From positions 32,676,226 through 32,740,225 of the forward strand of contig NC_134276.1 in the NCBI RefSeq assembly GCF_949628215.1: a stretch of 64,000 nucleotides of DNA, read 5' to 3'. A program made the translations under genes and the position numbers. Under the pieces are notes generated by a model. The model was not told the origin of the DNA. It made no database searches and saw only the letters and a program-made list of their open reading frames with translations. Position 1 is the stretch's first letter; each line of letters opens with the position of its first letter. Positions 27,301-39,400 of the stretch are shown piece by piece. This DNA is from Phalacrocorax aristotelis (Eukaryota; Chordata; Aves; Suliformes; Phalacrocoracidae).

Positions 27301-27706
27301 AGGCTACATTTTCCATAATCCGCTGCTTATCCTAGATGAAAGAGGGAAGGCTGGTACGTGGCAGAAGACACAGTTCAGCCATTGAGCTTGGCCAGCCATA
27401 AGAAAAAAGAGGCCACTGGGGATCCAAATTCAGGTCATGGTTGGGATCCTCATTTTCAGGAAATGCCCATCCTTCTGAAAAGTATGGCCAACATAAGCGT
27501 CAAATTAAGTGTGAAGAGCATGAATTGTCTCTTGAAAATCTAGGTCTTATTATCAGAAACTTTGGAAAAAAACGTTTTCTTGACAATAAGCAATTTCATG
27601 ACAGTCACCCACACTGTGTAATCAGAGTGTGAAATACAGCTAAGTAATGAAAGAAAGTTTCAGAATAACACAATGTCTGCCAGATGTCTTCAGGCTCTGC
27701 TGGGAT
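12350..27706. other. Intergenic DNA downstream of CBY2
   Basis: About 15 kb without a recognisable gene. Overlapping open frames of 80-180 codons cluster in GC-richer patches (around 13.5, 17.0-17.6, 19.4-19.8 and 25.9-26.6 kb) and resemble no known family. One isolated exon-like segment (16,224-16,375, plus) has a good acceptor and donor but no partner. Motif-rich AT stretches occur at 14.2-14.4, 18.3-18.6 and 21.1-21.6 kb. Confidence 0.5.
16533..16608. repeat. Composite (TG)n / (CA)n / (TA)n microsatellite with near-palindrome
   Basis: Alternating purine-pyrimidine sequence: TG repeats run into a central GCGC, then CA repeats, then TATATA blocks either side of a short T run. The TG and CA arms are inverted copies around GCGC and differ by one dinucleotide. 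This could fold as a hairpin or adopt Z-DNA. Confidence 0.9.
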
Positions 27707-27712
27707 TTTATT
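27707..27712 (-). promoter_or_regulatory. CBY2: Canonical polyadenylation signal of CBY2
   Basis: The plus-strand TTTATT reads AATAAA on the minus strand, 66 nt beyond the CBY2 stop codon. It gives a short 3' UTR and supports the gene's 3' end lying here. The cleavage site would fall about 10-30 nt further, near 27,680-27,697. Confidence 0.8.
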
Positions 27713-27777
27713 AGATTCCCTGAAACAAAGAGAGAAGCTTTCCAGGAAATTGAACTAGTAGGTCTTAGCACCAAGCT

Positions 27778-28788
27778 TCACATCTCTCCAAGCTGATACT
27801 CAGTTGCCAGCTTCTGTCCTGCTTCTTCATACACTGGGGAAGTGATGGCAATGAGCTCCTTCTCCAGCATTTCCATTTGAGCTGTAATGTCTGACACAGT
27901 ATTTTTCACAGCATTCAGCTGCAGCTTCAGTTTATTGTAATCTTCTTGGAAGGTTCTGTTCACATCATAGAGAATGTGACAGCCCTGTTTCTCCCCAAGT
28001 AGATGATTCACTTTCAGGAAGACATGGAGCAGTTCATATAAGTTCTGGAGAGCCCGGAGGATTTCATACTCACCATGTGTGCTTGGGGCAGACTCAGCCT
28101 CATTCTGGGTTGGAGTAGTAGTCTTCTTTTTAGCTTCACGTTCTTGCTGGGGAGCTGGGCCAGGGTTTCCTTCTTCCACAGCTGTGATGACATCTTCTGA
28201 TCTGATGTCTGTCTGACCTTCTGTGATGTCCTTCTGATCTGAGCTAGCATCTTTGCTCTCTTCATGGACTGTGATGGCTTTTTGGCCTTTCCAGGTGATG
28301 GGGATTGTTATATTTTCCTGCTGGAAATCCTCTAAGACTCTATTATCTTCCTGGACTGCCTGGAGACCCTTGTTGCCTGGGCTGACCTGAAAGCCTATCT
28401 TCCTCTCTTGGAAGAATGGTAATGGCTTATTTTCCTTCTGGAGTCTTTGCTGAATGACATCAGTGTAAATAATCTGGACAGCTTTGCTCTGTGACTGGAG
28501 AGATTGTAGAGCCTTGTTTTCTTCCCAGAGCATCCTGTTTTCCATCCGGAGGACTTGGTTTTCCTCCCAGAGTGCTCTGTTCTCCTCCCAGATGCTCCAC
28601 TTATTCTGTGCTTTCTTGCCAAAGTATTTATGGTGGGAAGCAAAGGGTGGCTGGCAGTAGATCTCATTCACCCATTTACCATCAATATAGACAAACATCT
28701 TACCCCTCAGTTTCATCCGCGGGACGATACATTCTATCTCAGGCTCTGTACGCTGCATGCTCTGGTTCGTCAGATCAAAAGCAGACAT
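27778..28788 (-). CDS. CBY2: Chibby family member 2 (spermatid-associated protein)
   Basis: A 336-codon open frame matching vertebrate CBY2 (SPERT/NURIT), a leucine-zipper protein of elongating spermatids in mammals. Residues about 23-42 (PRMKLRGKMFVYIDGKWVNE) are the chibby-type core; human CBY2 has a closely similar DEMFVFQDGRWVNE, and CBY1 has the related FENGQWIAE. Residues 67-94 are four tandem heptads (WEENRAL, WEENQVL, RMENRML, WEENKAL) forming a coiled coil. Residues 170-240 are charged, low-complexity and poorly conserved. Residues 240-312 form a second helical region ending in YNKLKLQL and TAQMEMLEKEL, which aligns with the human C-terminus. The start at 28,788 is preceded in frame by TAA 12 nt upstream, so any longer N-terminus like the human 448-residue form would need an upstream exon using an acceptor right at the ATG. 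The frame is intact, with a polyadenylation signal just downstream. The gene is divergent from the multi-exon plus-strand gene on the right. Confidence 0.93.
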   Translation of the reverse strand: MSAFDLTNQSMQRTEPEIECIVPRMKLRGKMFVYIDGKWVNEIYCQPPFASHHKYFGKKAQNKWSIWEENRALWEENQVLRMENRMLWEENKALQSLQSQSKAVQIIYTDVIQQRLQKENKPLPFFQERKIGFQVSPGNKGLQAVQEDNRVLEDFQQENITIPITWKGQKAITVHEESKDASSDQKDITEGQTDIRSEDVITAVEEGNPGPAPQQEREAKKKTTTPTQNEAESAPSTHGEYEILRALQNLYELLHVFLKVNHLLGEKQGCHILYDVNRTFQEDYNKLKLQLNAVKNTVSDITAQMEMLEKELIAITSPVYEEAGQKLATEYQLGEM

Positions 28789-29128
28789 GGCCTTTCTTTA
28801 GTAAATTGAGGAGGACTGTGTGAAAGTCTTCCAAGACTTCTGCAAGAGCCACTGTCTGCTTGCAAGAGGTAGGTGACACAGCGGGACTGGAGAAGCTTGG
28901 TAAGGACTGAAAGGACAGGAAATACAAATGCACAGAGTTACCGCCAAAATTCAAGGCCAGAATTAAAGTACCTTGGACGACAGGATCAAGCAAATAAGTC
29001 ATTTCCCACAGTCAACCGTGTTGCCCCTTTGACTCTGAAAGGTAAGGGATACACCAGAAACATAGTTTGTAGAAGCTGAGAAAATTGGCATTGGTAGACA
29101 AAGCAGCTCTGTGGCAGCACCACAAGCT
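28789..29128 (-). other. CBY2: Proposed CBY2 5' leader with a small intron
   Basis: Reading leftwards from the TATA-like box, a donor CAAG|GTACTT ends an exon at 28,972. An acceptor with a strong pyrimidine tract (TTCCTGTCCTTTCAG) starts the next at 28,906, giving a 65-nt intron (28,907-28,971). A second possible acceptor (TTTCACACAG) lies closer to the ATG. Several upstream ATGs occur in the leader, including one at 29,002 whose frame would overlap the CBY2 start. Either translation is held low by upstream ORFs or the real leader differs. This is inference from splice consensus only. Confidence 0.35.
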
Positions 29129-29132
29129 TTGG

Positions 29133-29140
29133 TATAAAAA
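29133..29140 (+). promoter_or_regulatory. TATA-like box pointing right
   Basis: TATAAAAA on the plus strand, 11 bp from the opposite-facing TATAAAAG. It would direct transcription rightwards from about 29,160. No first exon of the plus-strand gene could be confirmed here. Confidence 0.25.
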
Positions 29141-29151
29141 CCTGGGCTGTC

Positions 29152-29159
29152 CTTTTATA
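29152..29159 (-). promoter_or_regulatory. CBY2: TATA-like box, candidate CBY2 promoter
   Basis: The minus strand reads TATAAAAG, a full TATA consensus, 364 nt upstream of the CBY2 ATG. Initiation would be expected near 29,125-29,130. It is the best core-promoter motif noticed near the gene. Confidence 0.4.
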
Positions 29160-29938
29160 TCTCTACCTCATTTTTACAGACATGTAAGGGAGTAAAATGT
29201 ACGAATACCTTGTGCCTCAGAATAGCCTGTTCCCAGATAACTGACAGACAAATGAATTAAACATTGTATTAAACATTGCTATGGGACTGAAACCAACTTT
29301 TCAAAATAGAACATCTTTGAAGGATCACAGTGAAAAACTGGCTTCAAGACCAGCTTTTTCTTGTTGATGCTCAGTAGTCTGTTTTAACAGGATGCCACAA
29401 AAACGCAATGGCAGTTGTGCTTTTTGATGTTAAAATCCACAGAACTGTGAACAGGAAGGGCAGTGAGTGATACAATATGCACAAATAATTCAAACTCCAA
29501 ATCACAGCCCTGGGACATCGGGACCAGGAGAACTCTGCTGCTCTTTGCATGTTTTTCTGACAAGTTCCCACCACCACGGTCCCAAAACTGTCACAACCCA
29601 TAGATAACTCTCCATGTTTCCTTCTCATTTCTCCCATCACTCTTTTCTTAATATCCTTTGATAGCTCCATTACTTTTCTTGCTTTCTAGCCTTGCAATAG
29701 TGATTGCTCATCTCTTTCCTACAGTCTGTCTGCCTCTTTTTCACATAGTCAAAAAACTCATCTCTTTAAAATCCATATTGCAGGGCTGTACCTCCAACAC
29801 TTCTCATTTCGGTCAGAGAAACCTCAGATTTTCCTGCTCAACACTCTTCTCCCCTTCCCTCTGCCTAAAATGTTGCAGCTTAAATCACCTTCTAGTCATG
29901 AGTAAACTTGGCCAAAGGAAGGATTTCAGTCTTTTTAG

Positions 29939-29957
29939 AAAAAAAAAAAAAAAAAAT
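29939..29957. repeat. Poly(A) run, 19 nt
   Basis: Nineteen consecutive A residues with no retrocopy structure recognisable upstream. Confidence 0.9.
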
Positions 29958-30136
29958 TGTTTTTTGCCAAAGAAAATCTTATTTTCTGCAGTTTTTAGCA
30001 AAGTCAAATTTGTGTGATTTTTCACTGCGAAGTGATTTGAACTGAGGCTGAAGTAGTTTTTACAACCAAATTGTTGAAATTTTTAGGGGTTTTGTGCAGT
30101 GTTTCTAACAGCACAAATGTGCCTTTTTCTAGACAC

Positions 30137-30170
30137 AAAAAAAAAAAAAAAAAAGAAAAAGAAAAAAAAA
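30137..30170. repeat. A-rich simple repeat
   Basis: An 18-nt A run followed by two further A runs, each preceded by a single G. It lies 180 bp from another A run, so assembly length may be uncertain. Confidence 0.9.
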
Positions 30171-33100
30171 GAAGCTGGCTGTACAATTTCACCCAGGTCT
30201 ACCCCCCTCCCCCAGTGAGCTCCCCCAGCTGTTCTCCTGTCCCTTGGGAAACCCAGTTCTGCTTTTCCATGGGTGGAGGAGTTTCACTTTCATGAATTTT
30301 GCCCCTGTGTCTCTGCCCCAAGCATTAGGCATGGGGTGACAGCCATGCACAACCTGCTCGTACCCTCCAGCTCTGCCATCACATTGTGCACCCCCTGCCC
30401 TATTTTTGCCCTCTCCTTTCCAAAACCTGCTGCTCCCCCTTTCCCTGCCGTCTCCACCATGCAGTACTGCATCCCCGGGCTCCTCTAGGTTACTTCTGAG
30501 AGTCAATATCCATAGATGCTTCCTGCACCCCCTTCCCAAGCTTGTCCAAAAGCTCAGAGAATTATTGGTTGAATTTAAAAGCCAAAATCCCTTAATGCAG
30601 GAGGGAGCAATTGCAATATAGGTCTGTTTGCAGTAACACTTGATTTTATTGCAATAGGGCCTCCATGTGACTTTCACGGTTGCCTTCTACATCGCCAGCT
30701 GGTTTATCTCACATCGTTCCTCTGCTAAAAGGGATTTCCCCTAAAACTCCCAGTTTTGGCAGTTTTTGTTTCCACTTATGCCGTGTTCAGGGCCATATAT
30801 CATGCCTTCCTTTGCACCCTCTCCCCCACAGTCTTTCCAACCCATCCTGTCACCCCGGGATGGCCAGTCTCATTTCCACCGACAGCCCCAAGATGGGGAG
30901 GTAAATCAGCCACGGTGTGGAACAGACCCCTAAATGTCTAGAGGAGAAGCAGAAAACATCCAGCATCATAAGCCCAGACCCTTTTGCCCCTGCATATCAT
31001 GGGCAAGCAGCTAGAGTTGTTAAAGTCACTTACATTTAAAGTGTTTAGATGGCATGTTTTCAGGATAAACAGAAATGTATAATATATACAGCATTGAAGG
31101 ACATTATCTTGGGGACAATTAAACTTGACAGCAGCTCTGTCAGCTCTTTTGCACTGCAGGAAAGACATCGACCCATGCTTCAGAAAGAAGCTTCAAGTTC
31201 TCCCACCTCCCCTATCATTTTTCCCCCATCTCTGAACTAAATAATCCCAGGAAATTCTCGGCAGCTGAGGTGGGCAGGCGGGTCAGCTGGCTGAAGGGAA
31301 GCCGAATGAAATCAAGCCAGGCTGGGTAAGTCGGCAGAGCTAAATTACACCCCGGCATGTGCTCACCTGCTTGCTGGGGATGGTGGTCTTGCCTCTCCCT
31401 GCACCCCTGTCAAGCAGCCCAGTCTGAGGTCCTGCTGCTGCCGGGGTGTCCAAGGGCACCAGGGGACAGAGGGGACCAACTGTGATGCGAGCGCTGGGGG
31501 GACCTCGCCTCAGAGCCAGCTCCCTGCCCGCCCCCGGGAGCTGGGAGCTCCTGCACACCCTCCTCGCACAACCCACTTCCGCAATCTTTCCCCAGTGGCC
31601 TCCAAGGAGTAGCTTAGATTTTTCCCAGCATTTCACTTTTGGGTTATTTCTCATGGAAATGTCCTTCCTGGTAGCTCAGCTCTCATGCCCTTTCCTGATC
31701 CCAGGCTTCCCGATCTGCCTTTGATGCTCATAACTGGGAGCAGTTTGGGTGGTTTCTTTCTTTATCATGCCCTCTTAAAACAAATTTTGTTTTTATTCTG
31801 AATCTTCAATTACATTTGTTGCTGAACTGATACTGATACATTAAAAAAATCACTTCCTTTTATGCGCTATGTGACCTGAAGTTATTTTCCAAGGACAACA
31901 TGGATTTGGAGTTTTTCTTTGACTATAAATTGAAAAGGAGAATATCACTCAACCCTATGAGGAAGAAAATAGAATATGCAGGGCATTAATGCATTGCAAG
32001 TTTAGATATTATTTGTAGCAGCTATTCCCTCTTCCATGTCTTTAAGTTTCTAATGATCTCATTCTCTTTCTTATTTGCTACATCTTTCAGATGTGGAAAT
32101 ATTTTTTTCTAATCAGTGTTCTTGAATAATAAATACAGCAGTTAATTTCTTTTCCAGTGAAAATTACCAACTTTATATCAGCCTCAAGGTGACTGTTACT
32201 GCTTTAGGAAGTTGGAGGTACAGTTCAGCTTCGGTGTTATACCAAGATGATAAACTCAGGTATAAAGTTCTTCTCTGTAATTTCTCCCTTGCTTGTATTT
32301 AATTTTAGACAACAAAAAACATTACAGGTTACCATGGCAACTCCCCAGGGAGCATCCTCCTTTATTTGAGCTCCAGAATCCTGCACAGGAAAGCAGGAAA
32401 ATGTCCTCAAAAAAGAAAGGAAAAGATTTTATCATGGGGTGCTTGTGCTTGGCCTGCCATCAGATGGGAATTTAAGGGTGCTACCCGGGTGAGCCAGTTT
32501 TCAGGAGAAGTGACTGAAATGGCCGATCTGAACTTCTGAAGGACTGAGGCTGAGGGCCGCTGAAACAGACATTTGATGAGCATTATAAGGCTTAAGAGCC
32601 AACTGGAAACTTAGTTTATAGAGGCAAGTGCAACATCAGACTGATCAGCAGACAAAGCCTGCTTAATCCAGAGCCGTTGTGAACCAAGTTAACAGTGTAC
32701 TTTCGCCTTTTCCTATGCAATGTTTTCCTTAAAGTTACATTAAGTTCTTCTGGCAAGTCATTTATTTGCTGAAAATTATGACTTTAAATTCCAAGATTCT
32801 TGGATCAAATTTAGTGAATATCTTCAGAGGTGTGTACGTGTACATCAGAATTGGAAATGCTGCAACAGCTCACTGCAGAATTTTTTATAGCAGCTACACT
32901 GATTTCTGAGCTGGCCTCTCAAAAGGACTGAGATGTCATTCACAAGATTACAAAGGCAGAAATAATGCTGAGTGTGTTCCCCTCCCTGCCAAGAGACAAG
33001 TAACCCCTGCTCTGTAAGAAGGGTTTGAACTAACTTCCTGGCTGAGTGCTTTGTCCACAGCTTCAGCTACTCAATTTCTCCAGGTGAAGCTGTTTCACTA

Positions 33101-33467
33101 TACAAAGAATTAAATATTAATTGGAACCAAAGCCATATTCCTCTCCTACCTGCACACCTTACACCAGGCTGTTCAGCTGACCTTGCTGTCCTTCTTGGAG
33201 ATTAACTGGTTCTGAAAAGGATCCTGTGGGAGACAGTGGGTGATTCCACACACACTCAAACAATATTCTTCAGTCTGGAAACTCAGCTCCATGAGAGAGA
33301 GCAAGGTCTGAACTGGTGCCATGATGATGTTGCAGGAAGGACCCTGGAGACCTCATCCCAGCCTCCTTCCCATTGGGAATAGTGATATATACCTTCAGTA
33401 AAGTTCATCCCTTTCTTTTGCTTTTGGGTTTAGAAGACCTGTTAAAGTGCCTTCAATCAAAATAATC

Positions 33468-33489
33468 GGGGGGGGGGGGGGGTGTGTGT
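33468..33489. repeat. G15 homopolymer followed by (GT)n
   Basis: Fifteen consecutive G residues (33,468-33,482) lead directly into a short GT repeat. Such a G run is prone to sequencing length error and to G-quadruplex formation. Confidence 0.95.
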
Positions 33490-36400
33490 AAGTAAAAGCA
33501 TAGTATTTCTTTGAATTCAGAGCATCTTCTCTCTTTTTCTCTTTTTATAAGTGTGTTCTATTCCCAAATCTTTATTTGATAAAAGCAAAGGCATCCACTG
33601 CCACTTTCTACTGCCCCAAACATAGTTATGCTTCTGAAATGCCAGCTTCTGTTCATGTCAGCGCAGGCTGGTCTCACCACACACTCATCCACTGATCTCC
33701 AGGGCATTAAGCCTGGATGCAAACCCCACTGAGTCACTAAAAAGATTCTTGCATATTTGAGCAATCTTGAATCATCTCCCGACCTCAATGACTGGAGAGG
33801 GAGTAAAAATCATATTTTCTCGGTTTTTGAGGCAGTGAAGTATCTCGAGGGAGAGGTGGTGATATCTCAACATTGTATTCTGCCCAGGAAGAGGTGAGTT
33901 CACTTGGTCAGCAGTGTGAAAAGCAGTAATGAAAACCTCCAGAGCAGGTTTTTTCAGACAGATAAATGCCTTGAGGAACACACCTATGTCAGCATCTATT
34001 CGGACTAATTGTCCTTCCAGGGACAGCATCACAGTGCTGCTGCCAGTGTGCTTCAGTGTAAACCGCATGCTTGCAATGCTGTGCAAAATGCCAAACTCTG
34101 CATACTCATGTCAACGGCGGCCAGGACGGTTGGGTCAGCTGAGAGCTGGAACGAGAGGTGGAAATATCTATTTCTATGCCTTGCGTCTGATTCTAATTTC
34201 ATTTTAGACATTAGGCAATTCATCTATCGTTCCAAACCCCCATTTACTCGGGTTCTCAGCGAGTTTGGGATACTGACTTTCTGATGTAAGCTGTCAAGAT
34301 AAATCAATTCTTACTTGTAAAGTGCTTTGAACATGAAGAGCACCACAGTAAAGAAACCCTACACACCACTCTTATTTATCCCAACAGTAGTAACACACAC
34401 AGTGTTTACAAGCTGAAGCAAAACATTTGACTTTTATTAGTAACATCTTACAGAGATGTCCACCTTAGATCTCATTCCCACCTTGCTTTCATTCTCCTTC
34501 AGCTAGAATATTTCAAAAAACATACAAAAACCATGCGCAGTCTCTTGGTCAACTCTAATTTGTTGCCTCTCAATGCCATTCCTTTGTGTTGTGTCTCTGT
34601 AATATACTGCTTTTGAGACTTGCCAGCAAAATACTCATAGCCCAGTTACCATATCACTCTCCTACTTTTGTTTGACCAAACTTTACAGAGCAGTCCATGT
34701 TGCTGAAAAACCCCGGTAGTTGTCTATTGTTGAGTAAGTAGTAGCAGCAATAATCATAGGTGCACTTGTCTTTGTTGTGAAGGCGGAGACACGTTCATCA
34801 AGGGTGATGGAGGGGCAGAGCTGACATTGCACCCAAAGGAGCTCTTTGGCCTTCCCCTCCACTGGAACAAATCAGACAGGTATGGTCGTCTCAACATGCC
34901 ATGTGTGACCATGTGGTATCCCCCGTGGACTCCAGGGGCCAGTCGGAGAGGCAGGCCTGCCACCAGGCTATGCCAAACCTACTGACCCCAAAGAAGCAAT
35001 TGGCACCAGACTTGAGCCCTTGGAGGCTCATCAGCCAAGTGATGCTCCAGCCCTCATTACAGTGCCTCGATTAGATGGCTGAAGCAGAGCCTCACACCCT
35101 AGCAGAGCACTCCGGCTCAGCCCGGCTTGCACATGCACCCTGCAAGGGAAGGTGCTGCCGAGCCAACGACTGCTACATGGCCTGGGACACCTAAATGGGG
35201 TCAGCCTGGCAGAACTGAGAAAAGACGCACCCTCTTCCCAGGAGTTCCGAAAAGCCAGGTGCAAAATCCTGGTCCCTCACGGGCATCAAGCAAGAGACTG
35301 CAAAAGGTGTAAGGATGGGAGAAACACTAGGGAACGTCCCATTTCCTGTGCAAGGGCAGGAGCTGAGAGTCTTGATGAGCAGAGTAAACCACAAGAGCAC
35401 AGACTCGAGCTGAAATGTTCTGCAAATGGGGGTACAAGATTTGGGAGTCGAAGGTGTTTCATCTCATTTTGAACACAGCAGATCCTCCACATGACAAGAA
35501 GTCTCTCTGGGTGAGAGGAGAAGTCAGTGGCTCCATTCCTGATTGACAGGGAGAAAACTGAGAGTTCAGGCTTATTAAACAATCTCTAATAGTGATTTAT
35601 GGGGTCCTGTACATTTTAATCTAACAAAAAAAAAATCATCTAATTAGCTAAGTGTGTAATCCTGTATATTAGTTGTCTATTAGCCACAACTTAATTGTAA
35701 TGAAATGCTTATCAAATAACATGTGATGGCCACGTAGCACCAATTTAAGTCATTATCACACTAGCTCCTGCTTTAATAAGGATCTCTTTAACTGAAATCT
35801 AACCCTTTTGTTTTATTTTAGAAGTTGTAAAGAAGACAACATTAAGATCTTAAGAAATTAGTATCCCATTAGGGATACTATTAGGATTTACTAGACAGTA
35901 TACTATAAACAATGCTACATGAAGAATCAGGAAAGCAATATAAAAAAGTCCATTCACATGCTAACCCAGATGATTAAATGGCAGAGCATGGTGGAAACCT
36001 ACCAGGGAAGAAAGACGTCTTTCATTTAGAAATACTGGCAAGCTCAGATATTTCCTGTCTCTTGACTGTTTGACTTTACAGCCTTAATGTTCAATTGACA
36101 TGTGGTTTTGTGTGTGCGTTTTCTGATGTTTTTAAGGAGGTGAACCAAGAAAATTTGAATATATACAACCACACTGAACTCTACACACACGTCACCAGCA
36201 GGCCTGGTAACATCTCCATAATTTGAATCAAACAGGGTGTATTTGCAATAGCAATAATAACAAGCTATAATTTTATACACACAGCTCTACGGAGATACGT
36301 ATGCCACAAGAAGATAGCTGGTTTTTCAATGGGTTTCACAGGTACATGCCCACTACCAAGGAACCTGGAGACCCCAAAACACTAGGTTTGGATCTGTGGG

Positions 36401-39400
36401 ATGGACAGGGTTTCCTAATAGGTCTTCACCACAGCTCAGCTCCATCAGCTACTCTGCACCTCTTCTTTTTTGTCTTCACCAGTCACTGCTGTTACTGCTT
36501 CTTTCTCCTATTCCTATAGCTCACAAAACAGTGTTGCATCCTTGAGATGCCATTTCCAAAAAGCATGGGTATGTAGGTTCCCACTCTACTTCCTATGTTT
36601 CAGCCTTTTCCTCCCTGCCTCTTTAATCAGCTTCTGCTCTTAACTCCATGTACCACCCCTTGTTCCCTCATACTTTTGGCCTCTCTCTAAAACTGCATAC
36701 ACCAATACCCATGTTTCATCCTTCAAGGAATTATGAAATATCTTGGAGTTGCACCCACACTCTAACGGGCAAACATTCCTGTGTACAACTCTTTCAGTCT
36801 TTACAGATATGCAAGATTCGTTCTCCTATTTTGATATCATTAGATCTGTGAGGACAGACTTCTAACGGCACAGGACCCATCTGGTAATCCTATTAAAAAT
36901 CAGGTTTGGCTTTCAGAAACAATTTCTATCCAGTGGGTTTCTCTAAATGGTAGCTTTGTCACTTGAGTTTTGCAGAGAGCTCCACATCCAGCTCCAAGGA
37001 GCATCCACCGCATTTTTGCTTGCTTCAGTTGCACCCAGGCTTTGACTGAAGCTGATGGGCTTGTGCAAAACAAGTATCTTATTAAAAATATAAATACCTT
37101 GAAGGATGTCTGAAGCCTATTGCTGGACAGTGTAGGTTTGCCAAACTAGGTATACAAAAACCACAGGAAAAAAAAGGGAATATAGGCTCATAAAAAACCC
37201 AAATGTGGAGCAGTGATGAAGAAAGAACATTTCAAGCTCTGTGGAGCTACTGGTTTACCTTTTCTAGTATGTAGCATGCTTTGCTGGGCCATGGCACACT
37301 TTGCATAGAGGAACACAATTTTAACACCTGTTCATCTCAGGGTTTAAATTGCTGCCAGAGTACTTCTTTAATGTTATGCCAGAAGAAGAGAGGTTTCAGC
37401 AATAAAAGAAGAGGATAAACAGATCCCAGGTGCTATTGTTAAGCACACCAAGGAACAGTTAAATGGGCGAATGTAGAAATGTTATGCAACCCCTAGGAAT
37501 GATTTTATGCCAGAGAAACTGCCCCTTTCCCTCAACTTTTAACCTGCAAAGTCTGTCCTGGGGTGATTGGAGGTTACAAAAGTTACCTGGTCATATAAAA
37601 CTACCTGCAAACGTCTGTGCAAATCTGGGGTTACTGTCTGTCCAAGTGCTCTGTGGTGGCACTCAAAAAATAACTGGAACCAGACCACTCATCTACCCAG
37701 AGAAATGCAATGAGAAAGAAATAGGTTAAACTGTCTTCATATGTGTCCGGAGGATATCATTAACATTAATGTTGTCATAAAGCAACACCTGCTGGCTCAA
37801 AGCAGCAAATCTTTGCCTACTACCAATTAACTCTTCAAAAAATAATAGAGAACAGTTTTTGCCCTTCTTGCCCCAAGCAGAATAACTCGTTTCCTGCTAA
37901 GCAATATTAATTATAATGTCCCTGTTGCTCAGATGTCTTGCTCAGATGAACAGTCCCATCAGCGACATAAGCTTCATAGTAAGGTGTATCTCAGCAGGAG
38001 CAAGTATGGAGTTACTGGGCTTTAAAAAATATTACACTGCTTTTTATTACTATTGTTGTTCCTTACTTGGTGCAGCACTTTCACTCTTAACTATCCAGAA
38101 GGAAAAAAAGCACAGATCTCAATCAAAGCACAGGACTCAGCTAGGTGAAGGGACAAATTCCCTGAAGATGTTCACATTACTGTAATGTCAATGATTCAGC
38201 AAGCAAAGTCTGCAAAAAAGGCTTAGGCGTGTGATGAGATTGGGAGAGACACTCCTCAAACAGAGCTGTAGCCTTGTCCTGCATTGCTAAATATGAACTG
38301 CAATCAGATTGCTACCACAGCTTATGGGAAGAGTGTTGGGGGTGACTGTTCTTCTGGGGTCAAGTATAAGGCTCTGTGACCATGCAGCTACACATTAGCT
38401 GTGTGCTACTAGCTTGCATGTGTCTTTGGTTCCCCTCCAGTGGCCTTTCAACATCAGCTCTTCTCCAGCGCACTCAAGCGATGGCAACCACCCCTTGTGC
38501 AGGTTTCTGATATGGTGGCCCTGGGGTGCAGAACACCATAATGTGTACAGTCCAACAGGCTCACCTGTGTATACATAAGCTTTGGATCTCTGATTCACAG
38601 TGTAAGAGATACTGTCTTCTGCAAGGTGCTTTGTACAACATAAGTCATATTATGTGACTGAGCTGCCAGCCATCTCAGACACCACCAAGCATCACTCCTG
38701 GCCTGAGCAGTGCTGGCTTTGCAAGAAACAAAGCTAAGCCTCTTCTGCTTTGGGAAAAGACAGCTCATCTCTTTCCACCTGTAAGCAGGGATGATGTGGC
38801 AGAAATACATGATGCCCACTAAAATATTTTACATGGTATTTTACCTGAGCATTGTGGTAGAAACCATAAGTCACCTGGACTTTCTGTACAAGATAGTCAT
38901 ACAGTATGTGGCAGTCAGCCCATTAAATGAAACATCATTTTGCATAATACAAACACTGACGTTACACATTGTGTTGATGTTACTCTTCCTATCTTACCGA
39001 AGTCGCTTTCTGCATAGACAGAGTATCAGGAATATGATTTACTGTTTGTGCTTGTCAGTGCATTGCAGGTTAACACAGACCGAGTACCATGGTGCTCACT
39101 GCTGAATGGACAAACACCAAGGACACTGGTTTCCGTACTTATGATAGAAAGACAATAACAGGTCAATTGTTTCTGTCTAAAGCCAAGTTGTCATTAGTCT
39201 GTAGGTTGTGGAAAGCTGCATAACTGCTCCTCTACACGTGTGCTTGCTTGCATGTTTATTCACAAGTTTGAACTGATAGAAAAGAACTGTTGCCCTGGCT
39301 GCAGAATCTCTGCAAACCCTTTTTTATGAGATAGCAAAGTCTTTCCTGAGCCATGAAATGCTTTGTATTATTTGCTGCTGTGATAGTCACATCTTCTGTA

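Noticed and set aside
33772-34086. 104-codon minus frame with a protein-like look
   Set aside because: No homology recognised, no splice sites or polyadenylation signal in register, and overlapped by two plus-strand frames.
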